Assembly (NCBI RefSeq): GCF_014650435.1
Contig: NZ_BMUY01000002.1
Span: 620,001-684,000, forward strand
Source: Streptomyces tendae
Lineage (GTDB): Bacteria; Actinomycetota; Actinomycetes; Streptomycetales; Streptomycetaceae
Direction of reading: 5' to 3'
DNA: 64,000 nt
Both the position numbers and the translations under genes were made by a program. Positions 37,869 through 46,597 of this stretch are shown piece after piece. The stretch's first letter is position 1. Each line of letters begins with the position of its first letter. The notes below the pieces were generated by a model, which was not told the origin of the DNA, ran no database searches, and was given only the letters and a program-made list of their open reading frames with translations.

Positions 37869-38336
37869 TTACGGCTGTGCGTGAGGGTCTCGTGCGCGGC
37901 GTCGGTACGCCTTCTGTCGGCACGCGGGTTTGCAGTATCGGGAGTCGGCGCGGCCGGTGGTGATGGGCTCGCCGCAGGTTTCGCATGGCTGGCCGCTCCC
38001 CTTCCCTCCGTTACGGCTGCGCGTGAGGGAGACGCTGCAGGACTGTGAGCAGGTGACCCGTTTGAGCAGGGGGTCGCTGTTGCGGATGACCGGCTGGCCG
38101 CAACTGACGCACGGGGTGGGCGGCATCGGTGCGCCGCGCCCGACGAGGCCGAGCCACTTGACGGGGAGGGTCCTGTGGTCGTTGTTCCAGTAGCCGCGCT
38201 GGTCGGTGTAGCAGTCCGTGCAGATCTGCAGGGGTGTGCGCCACCAGCGGCGCCGTATCCATCGTGCGCCCTGTACGAGGTGCGCGGGCTGGTCGGCGAA
38301 CGGTGTCGCGCATACGGCACAAGTTTTCTCACCCAT
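37869..38336 (-). CDS. Multi-zinc-knuckle protein
   Basis: The 155-residue product has six cysteine pairs (CAVC, CTDC, CVSC, CSQSC, CETC, CKPAC), forming probably three zinc ribbons, and a very basic C-terminus (RQKAYRRRARDPHAQP). The last ribbon resembles the CGxxI...YCxxxCRQxAYRRR nucleic-acid-binding type common in Streptomyces. It is the only - strand gene between 31.8 and 42.3 kb. I chose the ATG at 38336. Confidence 0.75.
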   Translation of the reverse strand: MGEKTCAVCATPFADQPAHLVQGARWIRRRWWRTPLQICTDCYTDQRGYWNNDHRTLPVKWLGLVGRGAPMPPTPCVSCGQPVIRNSDPLLKRVTCSQSCSVSLTRSRNGGKGSGQPCETCGEPITTGRADSRYCKPACRQKAYRRRARDPHAQP

Positions 38337-38473
38337 AGCCGTAACGGTAGGTCGGACGGATTGTTCTGTCACGCGTAGTCGTAACGCTCTGTATGAATAC
38401 ACCAATACAGAAGCCGGGTTTGCGTATAGCTACTTGCATACCTCCTTACGATCTTTGTAGGAGGTGGACAGTT

Positions 38474-38722
38474 ATGGCCACGATTGGACAGACGGAAGTC
38501 TCGGCGGTGACGCGGGTCGAGGATCTGCCGCCGCGGGTGCGGGCGGCGGTGCTGCTGGCGTTGGGCCGGCGGCCGGAGGAGATAGGCCCCGCGGTCGGGG
38601 TGTCGGGCAGGACGGTGCGCCGGTGGCGTGAGCGTCCGGAGATGCGGGCCGACATCCGCAGGGTGCGCCTGAGGCTGCTGGACGGCGCGCTGGCGGCCGA
38701 GCGGGCGGAGGCCGGGGAGTGA
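38474..38722 (+). CDS. Small HTH protein
   Basis: The 82-residue product has an HTH (LPPRVRAAVLLALGRRPEEIGPAVGVSGRTVRRWRERPEMRADI) like those of phage small-terminase-type or Trp-repressor-like proteins. The upstream region is unusually AT-rich with TGTAT repeats, and GTAGGAGGTGG lies before the ATG, so a promoter probably starts here. It is coupled by a GTGA overlap to the next gene, and this operon ends with the tape-measure gene. Confidence 0.72.
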   Translation: MATIGQTEVSAVTRVEDLPPRVRAAVLLALGRRPEEIGPAVGVSGRTVRRWRERPEMRADIRRVRLRLLDGALAAERAEAGE

Positions 38723-39060
38723 GCCGCCAGAAGCAGCGAAAAGGCCGTCAGGCGAGCGCCGGGCGGGTCTTCCTGGATATGCGCGGTGGCCCCCTCGACG
38801 GGGCGCGGATCAGGGTTCCCGGCTTCACCCCTACGCAGTACGCGCAGGTGTGCGCCATGGCCCGGGCGGGACGTCTCCAGTCCCCGCTGCTCACCCGGTT
38901 CATCACGGCGTTCTGGGAGGCAACCGACTCGTTCGACGCGGGGCCGTACTCGGACGAGTACCGGGCGCTGTTCTTCCGGTGGATCGGCGCGGTGCCCTGT
39001 GACACTTGGACACCCCTCGACGACCTGGAGCTGCAGCGGATTCTCGGAGGTGCCGGATGA
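38719..39060 (+). CDS. Hypothetical protein upstream of the tape measure
   Basis: The 113-residue product starts at a GTG and overlaps the tape-measure start (ATGA). It has a basic N-terminus and segments GGPLDGARIRVPGFTPTQYAQV and DEYRALFFRWIGAVPCDTW. Its place directly before a tape-measure gene is where phages keep tail assembly chaperones, but I see no slippery frameshift site or clear homology. Confidence 0.65.
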   Translation: MSRQKQRKGRQASAGRVFLDMRGGPLDGARIRVPGFTPTQYAQVCAMARAGRLQSPLLTRFITAFWEATDSFDAGPYSDEYRALFFRWIGAVPCDTWTPLDDLELQRILGGAG

Positions 39061-42000
39061 GCGACGACGTCACGATCACCGTGCACGTCCGGGACCTGAC
39101 CGGGCCCGGCTTCAACTCCGTCAGCCGGAACATCAACGACCTGCAACGGCACGCCAATGCCGTCGGCGGCACGCTGCGGATTGTCGGCGGTCGACTCGAC
39201 GACGTTGCCGGGTCGGCGTCCACCGCGGGTCAGGCGCTGGGCAAGAGCGGCGGCGGTCTCGGCGGCGCCGCCATCGGCCTGGCCGGAGCGCTCGGCGCGT
39301 CCCTGCTGCCCGCGATCGGCTCCCTCGCCCCGATGCTCGCCGGCCTCGGCGTCGTCGGCGGTGGCGCGGCCCTCGCCATGGACGACCTGAAGAAGAAGGC
39401 GAAGGAGCTGAAGGGCCCCTTCGAGGACTGGAAGAAGGCCGCAGAGAAGGCCATCGCCCCGCACACCGAGCGGGCGGTGAAGGACCTGAAGGGGGCGATG
39501 AAGGACCTGACCCCCACGCTGCAGCTCGGCGCGGAGACGTTCGGGTCCATCACGGAGCGGGCCTCCGCGTTCGCGAACAGCCCGGCCTTCCAGACCGCAT
39601 TCCAGCGGAACGCGCAGATGGGCGTGGTGTTCGTCGAGCAGTTCGCCACGTCGGTCGGGAAGTTCACTCAGTCGTTCTTCGAGTTCGGCACCAAGAGCAA
39701 GCCCGCGCTGGACGCCATGACCACGCTGTTCGGAGGCATCCTCGACACCGGTCTGCCGGGCATGTTCGAGGGCCTGGAGCAGGGCATTGGCGGATCGGCC
39801 GAGATGATCAAGGGGTTGGCGTCGTTCCTCAACGAGGGACTGCTGCCCGCCCTCGGTGACGTCTCGGGCGCCTTCGCCGAGACCTTCGGCCCGCTGATCG
39901 GTGAACTCCTCGAAGCGGCCGGGCAGAGCGTCCGCGGCCTGGGCACGGCCTTCGAGTACGCCATGGAGGCGATCGAACCGTATGTCGGCGTGATCGCGGA
40001 CGGCATCCGCGCGACGAACGACGTGATGCGGATCGGCGCAGGGGTAGCCGGCTCGCTGGCGACCGAACTCGGCGGCGCCCTGCTCGGCGCCCTGCTCGAC
40101 GTCGCTGGCGTCGACACGTCGAAGCTGGGCAACGGCTTCCGCGGCCTCTCGGACTGGGTCGACGCCAACGAGGGAAAGATCCGGGGCGCGTTCTTCGACA
40201 TCGCCGGCGCCATCACCTCCATGGTCGCCACCGGTGTTGCGGCACTCCCGAAGCTGTGGGGCGGCTTCCGGATTCTCGCCGAGATGGCGATCACGTCGGT
40301 GGACACGATCGTGTCGTCTCTCGCGCACAGCCCCCTGTCGAAGATCCCGGGGTTCGGTCAACTGTTCAAGCAGTGGAACGAGGACTACGACGAGTGGGCG
40401 AAGGGCGCGCGTGAGGGACTGTCGAGCGTTGGCGGCACCATCCAGGAGTTCGCGACGACGGCTGGTGAGAACCTCAACCGAGTGCAGTTCAAGCTCAAGG
40501 TCGAGGAGGCGGAGCAGAACCTCGCGAGCATCAAGGAGAAGCTGAAGGACCCAGAGCTGACGGCGACGCGTGAGGCCGAGCTGAAGGCGGAGAAGAAGCA
40601 GGCCGAGCAGGCGCTGAGGGAGGCGAAGGCGGCGCTGAAGTCGTTCGATGGGCAGTCGGCGACGGGCGTCTTCAAGGGCAACAACCTGCCGTTCATGGGC
40701 GTGCTGGGCGGCATCCGCGCGGTGAAGGCGCCGACCAAGACGAGCGACATCAAGGCGAACCGGTCGCCGTTCGACGCCGTCATTGGCGGGATCGCTGGTC
40801 AGACCGTGGCCAACGCGTACATCAACGTGTACTCGCGGCAGGTCGACTCCGGCATGGCGAAGCCGTTCAACAACGCCTTCGGCGGGCGGGTGCAGCGCCG
40901 GGCGGACGGCGGCGCGCTGCAGCACTTCCCCAGCGGCGGCCTGGTCGAGGGGCCGGGCGGGCCGCGCTCCGACAGCATCCTGGCGACGTTCGGGTCGGGT
41001 GCGACGGCGATGGTGTCGGACACCGAGTACGTGGTGCAGTCGTCCGCGGTGAAGAAGTACGGGCTGCCCGTCCTGGAGGCGTTGAACAGGGGCACGTTGA
41101 AGCTGGCCAAGGGCGGCCAGACGAAGGCTCAGAAGCAGGCGAAGGCGGAGGCTGCGGCCCGCAACGAGGCGCGCGGTGACCTGACGCTGAGCCGCTTCGG
41201 GTACATGGCGGGCTGGCGCACGTCGGAGTTCGGGAACGCGCTCGGCAACCCGGGCAGCGTCTCTGCGCTGGTGTCGGCGCTGAACCAGTGGCGGTCTACC
41301 GTCATGAAGGCCACGCACGGCAAGACCGAGAAGGATCTTCTCAACATCCTCGATCAGTCCGGCAAGTTGCTGCTGGGCTGGCAGAAGCAGCTTACGAAGA
41401 CGTCGGCGTCGCTGGAGAAGGCGCGGGACAAGCTCGACGGTCTGAAGCAGGCCGCTTCGCAGCTGGCGGAGTCGGTGAAGTCCGGGGTCCTCAACAGCTC
41501 GGCCATCACGAAGGGGCGGCAGGACGGGCCCGTCACTCTCCAGTCGATCATGTCGGGGCTCGCAGGGAGCCGAGACAAGAGCACCGCGTTCACGTCCGCG
41601 CTGCAGCAGCTCAAGGACAAGCGGGTCAGCCCTGCGCTGCTTCAGCAGATCGCCGAGGCCGGGATCGAAGGCGGCGGCCTGGAGACCGCCAGCGCGCTGC
41701 TGAAGGCGTCACGCAAGGACATCGCGATGATGAACCTGATGCAGAAGCAGATCACAATCCAGGCGGGCCTCGCCGGAAGCATCACCTCGGATGCTGTGTA
41801 CGGCGCCGAGATCAAGGGCCAGGAGCAGTACGTGAAGGCGTTGCAGTCCAGCGTGACCTCGCTCGGCGCGAAGATGGACAAGCTGGCCGCCGCGATGGAG
41901 AAGTACATCGAAATGGGCCTCGGTATGAAGGCCACCGGCGGGATCATCGGCGCCGCGTCGGGCGGTGCGCGCGGGTCGTGGACGATGGTCGGCGAGCACG

Positions 42001-42269
42001 AGCCGGAGCTGGTGCGCCTGCCTTTCGGGTCCCGCGTGTACTCGGGGCCGGACACCCGCCGCATGCAGCAGCAGGCGTGGACGTCGATGCTCAACACCCC
42101 GCGCGGCGGCGGGCAGGCCGCGGGAGCGGCAGCACCGGCCGGCGCTCAGCAGATCGTCGTGCACGCGACGATCGAGATGGACGGGCAAGTCGTCGCCCGG
42201 CAGATCATCGACCCGATGCGTAAGGAGGTCGTGACCCGCGGAGGGGTGCGGCAGACCTTCGGACCGTGA
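39057..42269 (+). CDS. Phage tail tape-measure protein
   Basis: The 1,070-residue protein has an N-terminal helical region and a hydrophobic Gly/Ala-rich stretch (about 66-105). Long helical repeats follow, with coiled coils near 480-540 and 790-830. The C-terminal signatures are typical of actinophage tape measures: GGLVEGPGGPRSDSILATFGSGATAMVSDTEYVVQSSAVKKYG and ATGGIIGAASGG...WTMVGEHEPELVRLPFGSRVYSG. By the usual length rule it would set a tail of roughly 160 nm. No other tail, portal, capsid or terminase gene is visible, so its role here is unknown. Confidence 0.88.
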   Translation: MSDDVTITVHVRDLTGPGFNSVSRNINDLQRHANAVGGTLRIVGGRLDDVAGSASTAGQALGKSGGGLGGAAIGLAGALGASLLPAIGSLAPMLAGLGVVGGGAALAMDDLKKKAKELKGPFEDWKKAAEKAIAPHTERAVKDLKGAMKDLTPTLQLGAETFGSITERASAFANSPAFQTAFQRNAQMGVVFVEQFATSVGKFTQSFFEFGTKSKPALDAMTTLFGGILDTGLPGMFEGLEQGIGGSAEMIKGLASFLNEGLLPALGDVSGAFAETFGPLIGELLEAAGQSVRGLGTAFEYAMEAIEPYVGVIADGIRATNDVMRIGAGVAGSLATELGGALLGALLDVAGVDTSKLGNGFRGLSDWVDANEGKIRGAFFDIAGAITSMVATGVAALPKLWGGFRILAEMAITSVDTIVSSLAHSPLSKIPGFGQLFKQWNEDYDEWAKGAREGLSSVGGTIQEFATTAGENLNRVQFKLKVEEAEQNLASIKEKLKDPELTATREAELKAEKKQAEQALREAKAALKSFDGQSATGVFKGNNLPFMGVLGGIRAVKAPTKTSDIKANRSPFDAVIGGIAGQTVANAYINVYSRQVDSGMAKPFNNAFGGRVQRRADGGALQHFPSGGLVEGPGGPRSDSILATFGSGATAMVSDTEYVVQSSAVKKYGLPVLEALNRGTLKLAKGGQTKAQKQAKAEAAARNEARGDLTLSRFGYMAGWRTSEFGNALGNPGSVSALVSALNQWRSTVMKATHGKTEKDLLNILDQSGKLLLGWQKQLTKTSASLEKARDKLDGLKQAASQLAESVKSGVLNSSAITKGRQDGPVTLQSIMSGLAGSRDKSTAFTSALQQLKDKRVSPALLQQIAEAGIEGGGLETASALLKASRKDIAMMNLMQKQITIQAGLAGSITSDAVYGAEIKGQEQYVKALQSSVTSLGAKMDKLAAAMEKYIEMGLGMKATGGIIGAASGGARGSWTMVGEHEPELVRLPFGSRVYSGPDTRRMQQQAWTSMLNTPRGGGQAAGAAAPAGAQQIVVHATIEMDGQVVARQIIDPMRKEVVTRGGVRQTFGP

Positions 42270-42274
42270 CGGGC

Positions 42275-42303
42275 GAGGGGGTTGGCTTGCTGCCCACCCC
42301 CTC
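42275..42303. terminator. Stem-loop after the tape-measure gene
   Basis: A 12-bp stem with one wobble (42275-42286 with 42292-42303) and a 5-base loop begins six bases past the tape-measure stop. Confidence 0.7.
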
Positions 42304-42342
42304 CGCTCGCTGCCTCGTGGCGCTGTCGTGCTCCGACGGCCA

Positions 42343-42389
42343 CCCGGCCGCCCTCTCGCCCGAGAGCGGGGGTACAGAGGGCGGCCGGG
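42343..42389. terminator. Perfect 14-bp bidirectional terminator between the two halves of element 2
   Basis: CCCGGCCGCCCTCT (42343-42356) pairs perfectly with 42376-42389. With the preceding hairpin it insulates the + strand phage-like half from the - strand plasmid-like half. The gap 42270-42485 contains no gene. Confidence 0.75.
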
Positions 42390-42485
42390 CGTTCAGGGGG
42401 TGGCCGGCCCGCCCGTGACGGGGGACTCCGCGGGCGGACCAGCCGTCTGGTCCCGGCGCTGTCGGCGGCGCAGCCGGGGCCAGGC

Positions 42486-42677
42486 TCAGGTGTTGGCGTC
42501 CTTGTACGCCTCCCACAGGGCCTCCGCGACGGGACAGCGGCCGTCCTCGTGCCCGCAGTCCCGGCAGTCCGCCGTGTGCCCGATGTACGCGCGGTACGCC
42601 GTCTGCGTCCGCACGAAGGCCATGCTGTTGGCCATCCGCTGGAGATGACCGGCCCCGCTGCTCGGCCAGGCAGTCAC
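42486..42677 (-). CDS. Small Cys-rich hypothetical protein
   Basis: The 63-residue product starts at a GTG (42677) overlapping the upstream stop. It has TADCRDCGHEDGRCPVAEALWEAYKDA, a CxxC...C pattern that may bind zinc. It is the last gene of the leftward regulatory run. The function is unknown. Confidence 0.6.
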   Translation of the reverse strand: MTAWPSSGAGHLQRMANSMAFVRTQTAYRAYIGHTADCRDCGHEDGRCPVAEALWEAYKDANT

Positions 42678-42880
42678 TGCGGCCTCCGGCGACGGCGCTG
42701 GGGGTGCGGGTGGTTGCGGATCTCCACGTTGCAGTCCGACACCAGCGACAGGTTCCCCGCCGTCCTCGCCGCGGCCCGCTGCCGCGCCAGGGCCTGACAG
42801 ACGTCGCACGCCTCGGCCGCCAACGGCTCGGCGAGGGGGATGCCCAGGATGGGCGCCGGCTCCATCTCCTCGGTCTTCAT
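42674..42880 (-). CDS. Small hypothetical protein with CDVC motif
   Basis: The 68-residue product contains AEACDVCQALARQRAAARTAGN and a basic C-terminus. It starts at the ATG at 42880 in an ATGA overlap with the upstream gene. Similar short proteins sit beside Scr1-type regulators in Streptomyces plasmids. The function is unknown. Confidence 0.6.
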   Translation of the reverse strand: MKTEEMEPAPILGIPLAEPLAAEACDVCQALARQRAAARTAGNLSLVSDCNVEIRNHPHPQRRRRRPQ

Positions 42881-43353
42881 GCGGCCGTCTCCTTGGTCGG
42901 TCGGATCGGACCACCCGGGCCGAACGCTGCGGCGAGGACGGCCGGGTTGGTGAGCAGGCCGGTGCCGTCGGGCCGCCACAGCCACCAGCGGCCAGCCACC
43001 GACCACCCGCACGGCGGGCAGCGCAGTGTCCAGCCGGCAGGCTGCACGGTCACCTGCCGCACGTCGGCGAGTTCCTCGGCGGCGGACGGTGGGACCAGCC
43101 ACCAGGTGCGGTCGGCGTCCGGATCGGCGAGGACGGGGCCGCGGTGCTCGGGGAGGATCCGCGCTGCGGCGGGCATGCCGTTGGTCAGGCGGGACTCGGC
43201 GACGAGCCAGTGCGCACCGGAGGCGATGGGCGCCAGTTCGTCGGCGTCCCACCGAGCGTGCGTCTCATGTGGACGGCCGGAGCAGCGAGCGAGCCAGGTA
43301 TCGGCCGCCTCGTACCGTTCCGCCAGGGAAGTCGCAGGGGGCATGTCCGGCAA
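42877..43353 (-). CDS. Hypothetical protein with internal CPPC motif
   Basis: The 158-residue product is Trp-rich (HWLVAESRL, TWWLVPPS, WTLRCPPCGWSVAGRWWLWRPDGTGLL). The ATG at 43353 has no ribosome site, but a TACGTT -10-like hexamer lies about seven bases upstream, suggesting a leaderless transcript. An ATG at 43344 is possible. It is coupled to two small genes downstream. The family is not recognised. Confidence 0.65.
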   Translation of the reverse strand: MPDMPPATSLAERYEAADTWLARCSGRPHETHARWDADELAPIASGAHWLVAESRLTNGMPAAARILPEHRGPVLADPDADRTWWLVPPSAAEELADVRQVTVQPAGWTLRCPPCGWSVAGRWWLWRPDGTGLLTNPAVLAAAFGPGGPIRPTKETAA

Positions 43354-43431
43354 CGTAGGGGCTGCAATTGCAGGCCCGTGCGCGGATTGCGCGGGATTGC
43401 GCGCGCGGTTCGGCCAGTTGCGGCCGGTTGC

Positions 43432-44289
43432 TCAGGAAGCGTCCAGCGCCGTCAGGGCGGCCCTGGCCCGGCCGATCAGGTGGCGGGCGGGCGCACCGTA
43501 GGCGGCCGACTCGGCGAGCCAGTCCCACGCCCGCTCATACAGGACGACGTCGTCGTCACCGGTGAGCCACAGCTCCTCGCTGATCGTCTCAACGATGACC
43601 AGCCGCCGATCGTAGATCCAGAACGCGTGCGGGGCGGTGCGCCGCAGCTCCGCGCCGAACGGGATGACACCGAGTTCGATGCGCCGCTGGCCGACGAGGT
43701 TGTACAGCCGGTCGAGTTGCTCGGCCATCACGTCCGCAGGGCACGACCGGTGGTACAGGGCCGCCTCGCACACCAGGAACCGGAACGTCTTCTCCGGGTC
43801 GTACAGGGACTCTTGCCGGCGCATCCGCGCCTCGACGGCGGCCTCCGTCGTCGGCGGGATCCCACGGAACTCCGCGTTCGCCTCGAAGATGATCCGCGCG
43901 TACTCCGGGGTCTGGAACAGGCCCGGCACCCGGGACACCTCCAGACCGCGGATCAGGCTGGTGGCGTCGGTCTGGCGGACGCCGATCTCCTGCCGCCCGC
44001 GGTGCCCGCCCGCCAACTGGCGGCGCCAGGACCGGTGGCGCTGCTTCATGTCCAGCGCGGACAGCAGCCCGTGCAGCTCGGCCTCGACGTCGGGCCGGCC
44101 GAGGCCGTGCGCCCACGCGGTGAGGTCGCCGCGGGTGGGCGTCTGCTTGCCGTTCTGCAGGCGCGACACCTTGGACGGCTGCCAGCCGAGCCGGGCGGCC
44201 AGGGCCCTGCCGTCCAGCCCGGCCTCGGCGCGCAGCTCCCGCAGCCGGGCGCCAAGGGCCTCGCGGGCGGTCTGGAAGTCCGTGGTCAC
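43432..44289 (-). CDS. Scr1-type HTH regulator (XRE + DUF5753)
   Basis: The 285-residue protein has an N-terminal XRE HTH (ALGARLRELRAEAGLDGRALAARLGWQPSKVSRLQNGKQTP). It also carries the DUF5753 effector domain (LIRGLEVSRVPGLFQTPEYARIIFEAN...VEARMRRQESLYDPEKTFRFLVCEAALYHR...GVIPFGAELRRTAPHAFWIYD). The GTG start overlaps the DUF6879 gene by four bases. This pairing is frequent in Streptomyces, and both may act in host developmental control. Confidence 0.9.
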   Translation of the reverse strand: MTTDFQTAREALGARLRELRAEAGLDGRALAARLGWQPSKVSRLQNGKQTPTRGDLTAWAHGLGRPDVEAELHGLLSALDMKQRHRSWRRQLAGGHRGRQEIGVRQTDATSLIRGLEVSRVPGLFQTPEYARIIFEANAEFRGIPPTTEAAVEARMRRQESLYDPEKTFRFLVCEAALYHRSCPADVMAEQLDRLYNLVGQRRIELGVIPFGAELRRTAPHAFWIYDRRLVIVETISEELWLTGDDDVVLYERAWDWLAESAAYGAPARHLIGRARAALTALDAS

Positions 44290-45026
44290 ACGATGGAAGC
44301 TACCCGCTTCGCGAAGTCCGCGGCAGGCACTGCGTGATGCCAGGCGGCGTCGCGGGCCTGGCAGGCGGCGAGGACTTCGGCGGGGTCCTCGGTGACGTAC
44401 ACGCCGAGGGTGGTGTCGTCCTCGTCGAACTCGAACCGGGCCACGGTCTTGGAGTCGAACAGCCAGAGATCGTGGTCGGGCAGGCGGAGGGCGTGCGCCT
44501 CGCTGCGGGGGAGGTAGCGGATGTCCTCGCCGGCCGCGACGTTGCTGGGGGCGCGGGCCAGGAGGAACTCCTGTCCTTGGGTGAGGGGCGCGTCGACCAG
44601 GCGGACGCGTTCGAACCGCTTGCCCTGGTCGACCTGCTCGCGGACGTTCTGCCGCCACGCGTTGGCCGGCTCGGCGGCGACGTCCTCACCGGCGAGGAAC
44701 CGCGGCCAGAGCGGGGACTTGCGGTCGGAGGCGTAGCCGCGGCGGGTTTCCAGCCGCCAGGCGGTGTGCCGGAAGTCGCGGAACAGGTGGGCGATCTCGG
44801 CGAAGGGCTGCAGGGGCGGGGCGCTGGCGCGGGGTGCGTACCGGGTGAGCAGCGTGCGGGGGACGCGGACGAACGTCTCGGACGGCTTGACGTCCCGCAG
44901 TTGCACGAGGTGCCCGGGGTCGGTCTCGCGGTCGCCCTGTACGAGGATCTCGTCCGTCTCCGGGATCTCGTACAGGGTGGGGCAGTCGCCGTCGTCGCTG
45001 GTCGTGCCGAGGAACCTGAGCGTCAT
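44286..45026 (-). CDS. DUF6879 protein fused to a small N-terminal module
   Basis: In this 246-residue protein residues 1-65 (MTLRFLGTTSDDGDCPTLYEIPETDEILVQG...ETFVRVPRTLL) resemble a short protein usually encoded separately beside Scr1-type regulators. Residues 80-240 form DUF6879 (FRDFRHTAWRLETRRGYASD...WLFDSKTVARFEFDEDD). The fusion and four-base overlap with the HTH gene suggest the three modules act as a unit. The function is unknown. Confidence 0.8.
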   Translation of the reverse strand: MTLRFLGTTSDDGDCPTLYEIPETDEILVQGDRETDPGHLVQLRDVKPSETFVRVPRTLLTRYAPRASAPPLQPFAEIAHLFRDFRHTAWRLETRRGYASDRKSPLWPRFLAGEDVAAEPANAWRQNVREQVDQGKRFERVRLVDAPLTQGQEFLLARAPSNVAAGEDIRYLPRSEAHALRLPDHDLWLFDSKTVARFEFDEDDTTLGVYVTEDPAEVLAACQARDAAWHHAVPAADFAKRVASIV

Positions 45027-45146
45027 CACGCCTCCGCAGACTGGGGTTGGGCTCCCAGCATGCGGAGGAATGCGCGGCCGCGCCCGAGGATTGCAGCAGA
45101 TTGCGCGGCTGGCAGGGGTCGGTCGGATTGCGCGCAACGAGGCCGG

Positions 45147-45737
45147 TTACGCCTTGGGGACGGCCCACTCGGCGGGGATCTCCATCGACTCCGGCGTGTA
45201 CAGCACCCGCTCCGGTCGCTGCTTGGCGGGCACGGCGAACACGGTCTTCCCGCGGACGCATTCCCCGTTCTTCAGGGCGGCCTCGTGGGGGTACTCCGGC
45301 TTGGGGAAGTCCCCGTAGGTGGTCCCGCTCGGCTCGATGCGGGCGCCGTCGGCGTAGGCCAGGGCCCACGGGTATCGGGTGACGCCGCTGTTGCCGCCGC
45401 TCACGACGCACGCCTTGATTTCGACGGCTGCCCAGGTGTAGCCGGTCGTGCCGAATTCCTCGTCTGCCGAGGTCTGAGGCTTGAAGGTGTCCTGTTCGTA
45501 GCCGAGCACGGTGACCGCCATGGTCACGCCGTCCACGTCGTCGGTGAAGGTGAGCGTCTGCCCGATCTCCATGGGAGCGGCCGGGGCGGGGGTGGGCGTG
45601 GGGGCCGGCGTGTCCTGCGGAGTGGCGGCCGCTCTTGAGGTGGGCTTGTCGTCCTTGGGGCTGTCGTCGTCGCCGTTGCTGCAGGCCGTGAGGGCGAGCA
45701 GCAGGGCGGCGGCCGTGGCGATGGTGTGGGTGCGCAT
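45147..45737 (-). CDS. Lipoprotein with DUF4352-like domain
   Basis: The 196-residue precursor has a signal peptide with lipobox LLLALTAC (Cys at about residue 19), an Asp/Lys-rich then Pro/Thr/Ala-rich linker, and a beta-rich domain (MEIGQTLTFTDDVDGVTMAVTVLGYEQDTF...WAAVEIKACVVSGG...GKTVFAVPAKQRPERVLYTP) like extracellular DUF4352 proteins. It might modify the recipient or donor cell surface. It stands apart from its neighbours. Confidence 0.8.
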   Translation of the reverse strand: MRTHTIATAAALLLALTACSNGDDDSPKDDKPTSRAAATPQDTPAPTPTPAPAAPMEIGQTLTFTDDVDGVTMAVTVLGYEQDTFKPQTSADEEFGTTGYTWAAVEIKACVVSGGNSGVTRYPWALAYADGARIEPSGTTYGDFPKPEYPHEAALKNGECVRGKTVFAVPAKQRPERVLYTPESMEIPAEWAVPKA

Positions 45738-45832
45738 GGTGTCCCCCTGGTCGTGCGTGCTGATGGCGTCATCATGCGCTGCGTGAAGGACTGGTGTGGC
45801 TGGCGTGTCTGTCTTGTGACCGAGGTCGGCGC

Positions 45833-46369
45833 CTACGGCACGTAGACGCCTGCGGCACTGGCCACCTGACGGACATCCATGAACGGCTGCAGGGGCGCTG
45901 GCTTCCACCCCGTGGCCTCTTGAATGAAGCCGCCCTTGTCGGCCTGCCGTCCGTTCCAGGCGAGGTCGCGCACCGGTACGCGGTTCCAGTTGATCGGCTC
46001 CGCCAGACCCTCGCGGGTCGGGTGGGTGAAGTGCGTCAGGAAGTCCTCGTACAGGGGGAAGTCCGCGGGGAGGTTCTGGTGGGGCGCGGCCTCCCAGGTG
46101 CCGCCCTCGGCCGCGGTGACGAACCAGTAGACCGGGACCTGCCCGCGGGCGTAGACGTCTGGCCGCTGCTGGTGCGCCTGGTCGCAGTACTCGCTGGCCC
46201 ACTTCTCCCACAGCTCGGAGGCGCTGGCCTCGGTGGGCAAGTAGTCGTCGCTCATGGGAGAGCCGTTGGGCTCCCAGTGGAGGACGAGCCGCTGCGTGTT
46301 CTCGTAGCCGCTCACCTTGCTGCGGAACGTCCAGCGGACGGAATCCGGGTACGTCTTCACGATGCTCAT
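45833..46369 (-). CDS. Hypothetical protein
   Basis: The 178-residue acidic, Trp/Tyr-rich product (SVRWTFRSKVSGYENTQRLVLHWEPNGS, ELWEKWASEYCDQAHQQRPDVY, GQVPVYWFVTAAEGGTWEAAPHQNLPADFP) has no signal peptide. I recognise no family. It is probably plasmid-type cargo. It is monocistronic, with an AT-richer upstream region that may hold its promoter. Confidence 0.65.
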   Translation of the reverse strand: MSIVKTYPDSVRWTFRSKVSGYENTQRLVLHWEPNGSPMSDDYLPTEASASELWEKWASEYCDQAHQQRPDVYARGQVPVYWFVTAAEGGTWEAAPHQNLPADFPLYEDFLTHFTHPTREGLAEPINWNRVPVRDLAWNGRQADKGGFIQEATGWKPAPLQPFMDVRQVASAAGVYVP

Positions 46370-46550
46370 GATCGGGTCCTCTCGACCGGCTCGGGGGCAG
46401 GCAAGCTACCGCACCCCGGACATTCACGACGGATAAACTCTGATCCCTCCAACCGCATGAGGTATGCGGTTGGCTGGGTTTGACCTGCGGTTTCGGAGCG
46501 TGATGGCACGCGCTCGGCACACCTCTCGGTGAGCAGTCGGACATGCGAAA

Positions 46551-46583
46551 GCCCCCGCCAGGTCGAGGGGACCGGGCGGGGGC
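46551..46583. terminator. Hairpin after the 43-residue gene
   Basis: GCCCCCGCC (46551-46559) pairs with GGCGGGGGC (46575-46583) 15 bp beyond the stop of the small leftward gene at 46598. The rest of 46370-46597 has no visible gene. Confidence 0.65.
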
Positions 46584-46597
46584 GGGGTGGGTTGGGA

